Assembly (NCBI GenBank): GCA_026008535.1 | Contig: BRKX01000006.1 | Location: 49,588,664 to 49,652,663 of the forward strand | DNA: 64,000 nt | Direction: 5' to 3' | Source: Perilla frutescens | Taxonomy: Eukaryota; Streptophyta; Magnoliopsida; Lamiales; Lamiaceae | In this document: in pieces, positions 59,890-64,000 of the stretch | Numbering within the stretch: the first letter of the stretch is position 1 | How the letters are laid out: every line of letters starts with the position of its first letter | Translations under genes and position numbers: made by a program | The notes under the pieces: model-generated | The model's input: the letters and a program-made list of their open reading frames with translations, nothing else | Database searches by the model: none | Told to the model about the DNA's origin: nothing

Positions 59890-62800
59890 TTCACTCTTTT
59901 TATCGCAATTTCTGGCATCATGATGACATTTTTTTCTTGCATTTTCGACATGTTCTTAAGGGTTTATTAGAACGTTCAACTTGCTTCTCCTCCATTGGTT
60001 TCAACCTGTTGGAAAATAGGATTTATTAAATTGAGTTTTGACTCATGTTATCCGATTTTTCGTGACCGGGATATTTAATTTTGGAGGAATTAAATACCGT
60101 ACGATTGTTCTGTGTTGTGAGTAGATAATCGTAGTATTTTTATTTGCTCAAATTCGATTTTCGGTGAGTGAGAAATAAATGGTTAAAGTTGGTCACACGA
60201 TTGGGCATTTATGGTGTGTGGGATAATGTGTTTAAGACATATTAATCCCACATTAATTTCTTAACCAAGTTAAGAAGTGTATTAACACTTAAGTGAAGTA
60301 ATTAAGTACACGAGGATGTGGGCCATGAGCCCACACGCGCGCGCCCGCCCTTGCCCTTGCCCGAGCCCGTGCCCGGTGTCCGGTGCTCGTGCCCGTCTCG
60401 TCCTCGGACTTGGAGCCTTCAAGTAACTACCATCTGGAGCTGGTGGAGTTAGTGGGCTGGACTATAACCGAAAGTAACTCCTATCGGGAGTCAAAGTCTG
60501 CAGCTGCCTTGGACACGTGTTGGGATCTGAGCCGACATGGGACACCTGTCAGGATCTGCAGAAGGTAACTCCTGGAGGGCTTAATGGCAGAGCTGTAACT
60601 CCAGGGGGTTACAACACCTAGTTTGAATGCCCTCAAACCCTAGCTGTCCCCTGCAGTGGAGATGTGCCTATAAATAGGACATCCTGCATGGTTCAACATG
60701 CTACATTCTGCATAAATGAACATCATCATATTGTTGCATACGAGTTCCTTCGAGTCACAGCTTCCCAGTTCTTGACGTTGTCTAGTTCGCGGGAGCCTTA
60801 CCGGACTTGTGGTGCTACTGCCGGAAGAACGAAGTCGTTTCATCTTTGAGAGACAAATCGCCAGACCGTGAGCACTAGCCGGGGCGTAATTTGTCTTCTG
60901 GAGAGAGGTCCCCTCGACTCGGCTTGCCGGAATCTGCAATCGGGTTCCTATTTGTTTAATTGTTCAGTTCAATTGTTTATTGTAATCTTTCACTTCCTTC
61001 TGTTCTTCTTGCAATTCAGTTGTAACCAATTCCAATCAAAGTGTAATACACATACAACACAACCGACTCCCACTTCCTTTCGTTTTCACAAACTTTGGTG
61101 GCAGAACATCTATTTTGCTTGGAGGAGCAGAATAGTAAAAATCAGAAAATAATTTATCCTTGCCATCACTATTTTCCATATCATCGTTCTGTCCAATAAT
61201 GATTTTAAGATCCCGAACACCACGCAGTAATTTTGATGTCCTTTCATTATCACCCTCAACTAAACTGATACATGCATAAAATTCAGAAATACATGTATTG
61301 ATCATTAATTTATTATCCTCCAACCCAGCACAATGATTCACTAAATCACCAGAACCCCCATTCCCAACATCGAAATAAGAAGTCCTTCTCCATCGAGAAA
61401 GCACGTATTTATCAGGAATCCTATCAAAACTCAAATTCTTCAATATAATGAATATATGACGGCACAGAAGACCCTTCCGAACAAATTTTGCACAACTACA
61501 CACTACTGTGTTCTCATCTCTGTCATACCGAACTTGGAAAATCCCATCACAACCATCATTCACTTCATAAACTAATTGTCTTTCATCATGAACTATGCTC
61601 ATAAGACGACATTTGAAGCAAGCAGCATAAATTTCCTTTTGAACCTTATGAAAAATACTTGTAGTGTACACAGTTGCAGCATACTTCTCAAGTAAAATTG
61701 GAGTCCTCAGCACAGGGACAGATGATTCATCCTAACTATTCATCTCAGCATACGTATGCCTCTGAGAATCTAAAGCACTATCATACTTCATAAAAAACTC
61801 AACCAGATTCGACTTGGGAGATAAAAATGTGCAGTAAAAGTTGTTAACACTTTCTAAAATCGACGTAGTCTGACACAACCCACTTAATGGGAAATCCCTG
61901 AAATAAGCAGGTATCCAATCTTTTCGGATATCAAACATTGAACTGAACCCAGATGTTTCAGTCAAACCAAACTCCACCGTAATTTCTTCCCATTTTTTCT
62001 CAAATTCAACTAGCTCTATGAAATCAGACCAAACAATATTATTAAACTTCTCTCTAAACAACTCATTCTTCCTTAAATGGGCAGGAACCTTGTCTGGAAT
62101 TTTCAACATGATATGCCACATCCATAACCAATGCCTTGTTTCAGGAAGTGAACGTTGAACTGCAATCTTCAACATAGCAGGTGAGCGGCCCATGCAAACC
62201 TTAAAGTTATCAAGCACCCAAGAATAAGCCTCATTGTCTTCACTAGACAATAGAGCGGCCCCAAACGTTACACATTTCCCATGATTATCCTTCCCAGTAA
62301 AAGGGGTGAATATCATCTCATACCTATCACAATACAGATATTTAAACAGTTAGCATTATAAAAGTCTATCGTTAGCATAAAGTCAAGACTACATTAGCAT
62401 CATACATAAAAAAAAGACTGCAAACAATGATTAAATCATGAACAAACACAAATAAAACCCCTATTGCCAACCTGTTTGTTGAATAAGTAGCATCAAATAA
62501 AACAATATCCCCAAATAAAGCAAAGTTCCTCCTACAGATTGGATCTGTCCACATTAAACGAGTCAACTGATCTTCAACATTAATGCAGTAGTCAAAGAAG
62601 AATGCAGGACACAACTCTCTCTTCCTAAAAAGATTGTCGAGAATCATTTGAGCATCCGCACCATCAATGTAAGTCCTCAGATCACGAGTAAAGTTCTTAA
62701 CATCAGAGCTTGTGCATCCAACGTTAGAATACCCCCCAATTACTTGCTTGAAAAGTTTGTAACATCTCATTGGAACAACGTTCTCCCTAACACAATTCAA

Positions 62801-63206
62801 CACAAATTTCTGATGTACGTGATCTAATTTTCTATTCACTTTCAGAAATTCCTTGTATTTATCAGGCAACAAACCGTGTGAGTGGCGATCTTCAAACAAA
62901 TTAATAACATACCCATGCTCAGCCTTAAACTTAAAACTTATATGAGCCATACAATCCATCCTCCTTGATACTCTACGTCTCTTCTTCATAACATGACCAG
63001 ATGCATCATCATACTCCTTAGCTGAGTTCTTTGAACCTTATTTATTGCAATAAACATATATACCTCAAAGTAATTGTACCATCCTTATATTTTTTTGCAG
63101 TACCTAATCGAATATCAAAACCACAACACGCTGCATAAACCTTATAAAACTTTATACCATCTGATAGATTCTTGAACATCATTCCCACCAATGGCTTCAT
63201 AGACAT
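59890..63206 (-). pseudogene. FAR1-related MULE transposase (FRS-like), inactivated
   Basis: Start MSMKPLVGMMFKNLSDG at 63206 opens the FAR1 DNA-binding domain (YKVYAACCGFDIRLG). A 1-bp slip in a TATATA run near 63060 and a TAA for Glu break it, then KKRRRVSRRMDC and CINVEDQLTRLMW lead to the MULE core with FDATYSTN (first Asp). An intron separates 62472 and 62323. The core continues YEMIFTPFTG, AYSWVLDNF, then GRSPAMLKIAV, where the expected second-Asp block (TDQ) is deleted. LPETRHWLWMWHI, PAYFRDFPLSG and, after a TAG at 61732-61734, the SWIM zinc finger CSCAKFVRKGLLCRHIF follow. A solo LTR (60007-61059) then interrupts the C-terminus, which ends in a CCHC-like knuckle (CRKCKK...HHDARNC) with an A-run indel. 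Confidence 0.8.
60007..61059 (+). mobile_element. Copia-type solo LTR in the FRS-like gene
   Basis: 1,053 bp, TGTTGGAAAATAGG...ACATACAACA, flanked by a perfect 5-bp duplication, CAACC (60002-60006 and 61060-61064). A TATA box (CTATAAATAGG, 60669-60676) sets the plus orientation, so transcription would run antisense to the FRS gene. The interior has GC-rich sequence around 60330-60420 and no coding domain. Removing it and one duplication restores continuity of the FRS C-terminal reading frame at GSGSRL/KPM. Confidence 0.9.
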
Positions 63207-64000
63207 CTTGGTATATAGTATTCAGATAAACCAAGAGATACAACTATCCTGGTCTCCAAAATGTCAGAACTTGAGTTTGAACCTGTCATCAAAATATTAC
63301 AACTTCAACATACAAACTCATCTTACTCATCATATATGATGATATTCGTTAGCACAATGTGAACATGAGGATGCACTGAAAACACATGATGCTAACAAAT
63401 AAATCATATAATGCTAATCTATTAAAACAATCAAAACACTTGATGCTAACAAACAGATAGAATGATGCTAATCTATTAAAAAAACAGAAACACACAAATA
63501 CAGTAATTATTCACAAAATTATCAACACAAAATTTGTAAATGATAATAAAAAACACATGATGCTAACAAACGGACAGTATGATGCTGAAATAATTTTAAT
63601 CGATCAAAAATACAGAAACATCGTCGCATAACTACTTAACAAAAACAACATTATGCTAACAACATACATCAAATTGAAATCCCCTTTTTGTCAACAAAAC
63701 ATCGTCAACGAAAAACAAGTCGCATTTCATAAAAAACTAATAAAAAAACTCTATGAACAGATCTTAAAAAAACACGTAGAAAACTTAAAAACATAACATT
63801 ACCTGTAGAATCCATCAAATCCTTGAATTAAACGGTGATTATTCAGCGATGAACTGTAGAAAGAATCGATATCTATCGTCTAACAGAATCTATGGGTTTT
63901 TGCTTTAACAAATTTAACAACCAGACGATCAACGAAAATATCCATGATTTATGGAATGAAATCGCGATAAGGAAATCAAATCAGCAACGGAAAAGGAAAT
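63207..64000. other. 5' region of the FRS-like gene with ATGCTAAC motifs
   Basis: AT-rich non-coding DNA. GATGCTAACAAA and close variants recur at 63390, 63411, 63443, 63465, 63559 and 63653, which are reverse complements of the GTTAGCAT words on the other side of the element. No terminal repeat is visible up to the window end. Confidence 0.6.

Larger units (their letters stand above)
54491..64000. mobile_element. Mutator-like element carrying Ulp1-like and FAR1-like genes, right end outside the window
   Basis: The left end is placed at GGGGTGGTTCTGGTG, just after a (TA)n run; GGGGTGGTT and AACCACCCC form a 9-bp hairpin there. The element holds two convergent genes, a Ulp1-type peptidase-like gene (56065-59547, plus) and a FAR1-related MULE transposase (63206-59890, minus), and arrays of GTTAGCAT-like octamers in its non-coding parts. 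MULEs with a captured Ulp1-like gene are known in plants (Kaonashi-type). The right terminus is not in the window, so terminal repeats cannot be tested. The left border is an inference from the hairpin and the sequence change. Confidence 0.6.

Overview
The window is nuclear DNA of a flowering plant, most likely a eudicot: AT-rich, with GT-AG introns, plant retrotransposon architecture (initiator-Met tRNA primer site, Copia gag-pol, Gypsy-type TGTAA...TTACA long terminal repeats), CACTA, hAT-like and Mutator-like elements, and one ordinary single-copy gene. I cannot name the species; an asterid is only a guess.

Region by region. 1-1963 is the 3' flank of the first gene, with a probable LTR scrap. 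1964-9630 (minus strand) is a complete 12-exon gene for an ABC1/ADCK-family atypical kinase like Arabidopsis ABC2 homolog 9 (ATATH9); the spliced frame is open for 535 codons. About 530 bp upstream of its start codon sits a very large Ty1/Copia retrotransposon on the minus strand (10159-29596). Its gag-pol lies in one reading frame broken by nine stop codons. Downstream of pol it carries about 8 kb of extra DNA: three tandem, diverged copies of a gene for a plant-transposon-type protein, each with its own upstream region. Its 5' LTR is split by a 3.2-kb Gypsy-type solo LTR with a perfect 5-bp target duplication, and its 3' LTR is cut down to 236 bp.

29858 to about 33890 is a gutted CACTA (En/Spm) element. 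34331-36003 is a small element with long terminal inverted repeats around GC-rich tandem repeats. 36701-52173 appears to be one 15.5-kb unit bounded by about 65-bp inverted repeats and an imperfect 9-10-bp flanking duplication. It contains a small RNase H1-N/viroplasmin-type protein with a membrane tail, a lysine/proline repeat gene, a duplicated convergent pair (Myb/SANT-like protein plus a small charged coiled-coil-like protein), an orphan inverted exon and a FAR1-like fragment.

From 54491 to the window end is a Mutator-like element with two convergent genes: a Ulp1-type SUMO-protease-like gene (plus strand), which stops before the catalytic Cys, and a FAR1-related MULE transposase (minus strand), which has lost its second catalytic Asp. 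The first is broken by a 550-bp hAT-like MITE and the second by a 1.05-kb Copia-type solo LTR. Non-coding parts of this element are sprinkled with GTTAGCAT-like octamers.

The kinase gene and the second SANT/coiled-coil pair look intact. Nearly everything else is transposon DNA at different stages of decay, and the nested insertions give a relative order of events. The best candidates for something undescribed are the three-gene cargo of the Copia element and the multi-gene cargo of the 15.5-kb inverted-repeat unit.
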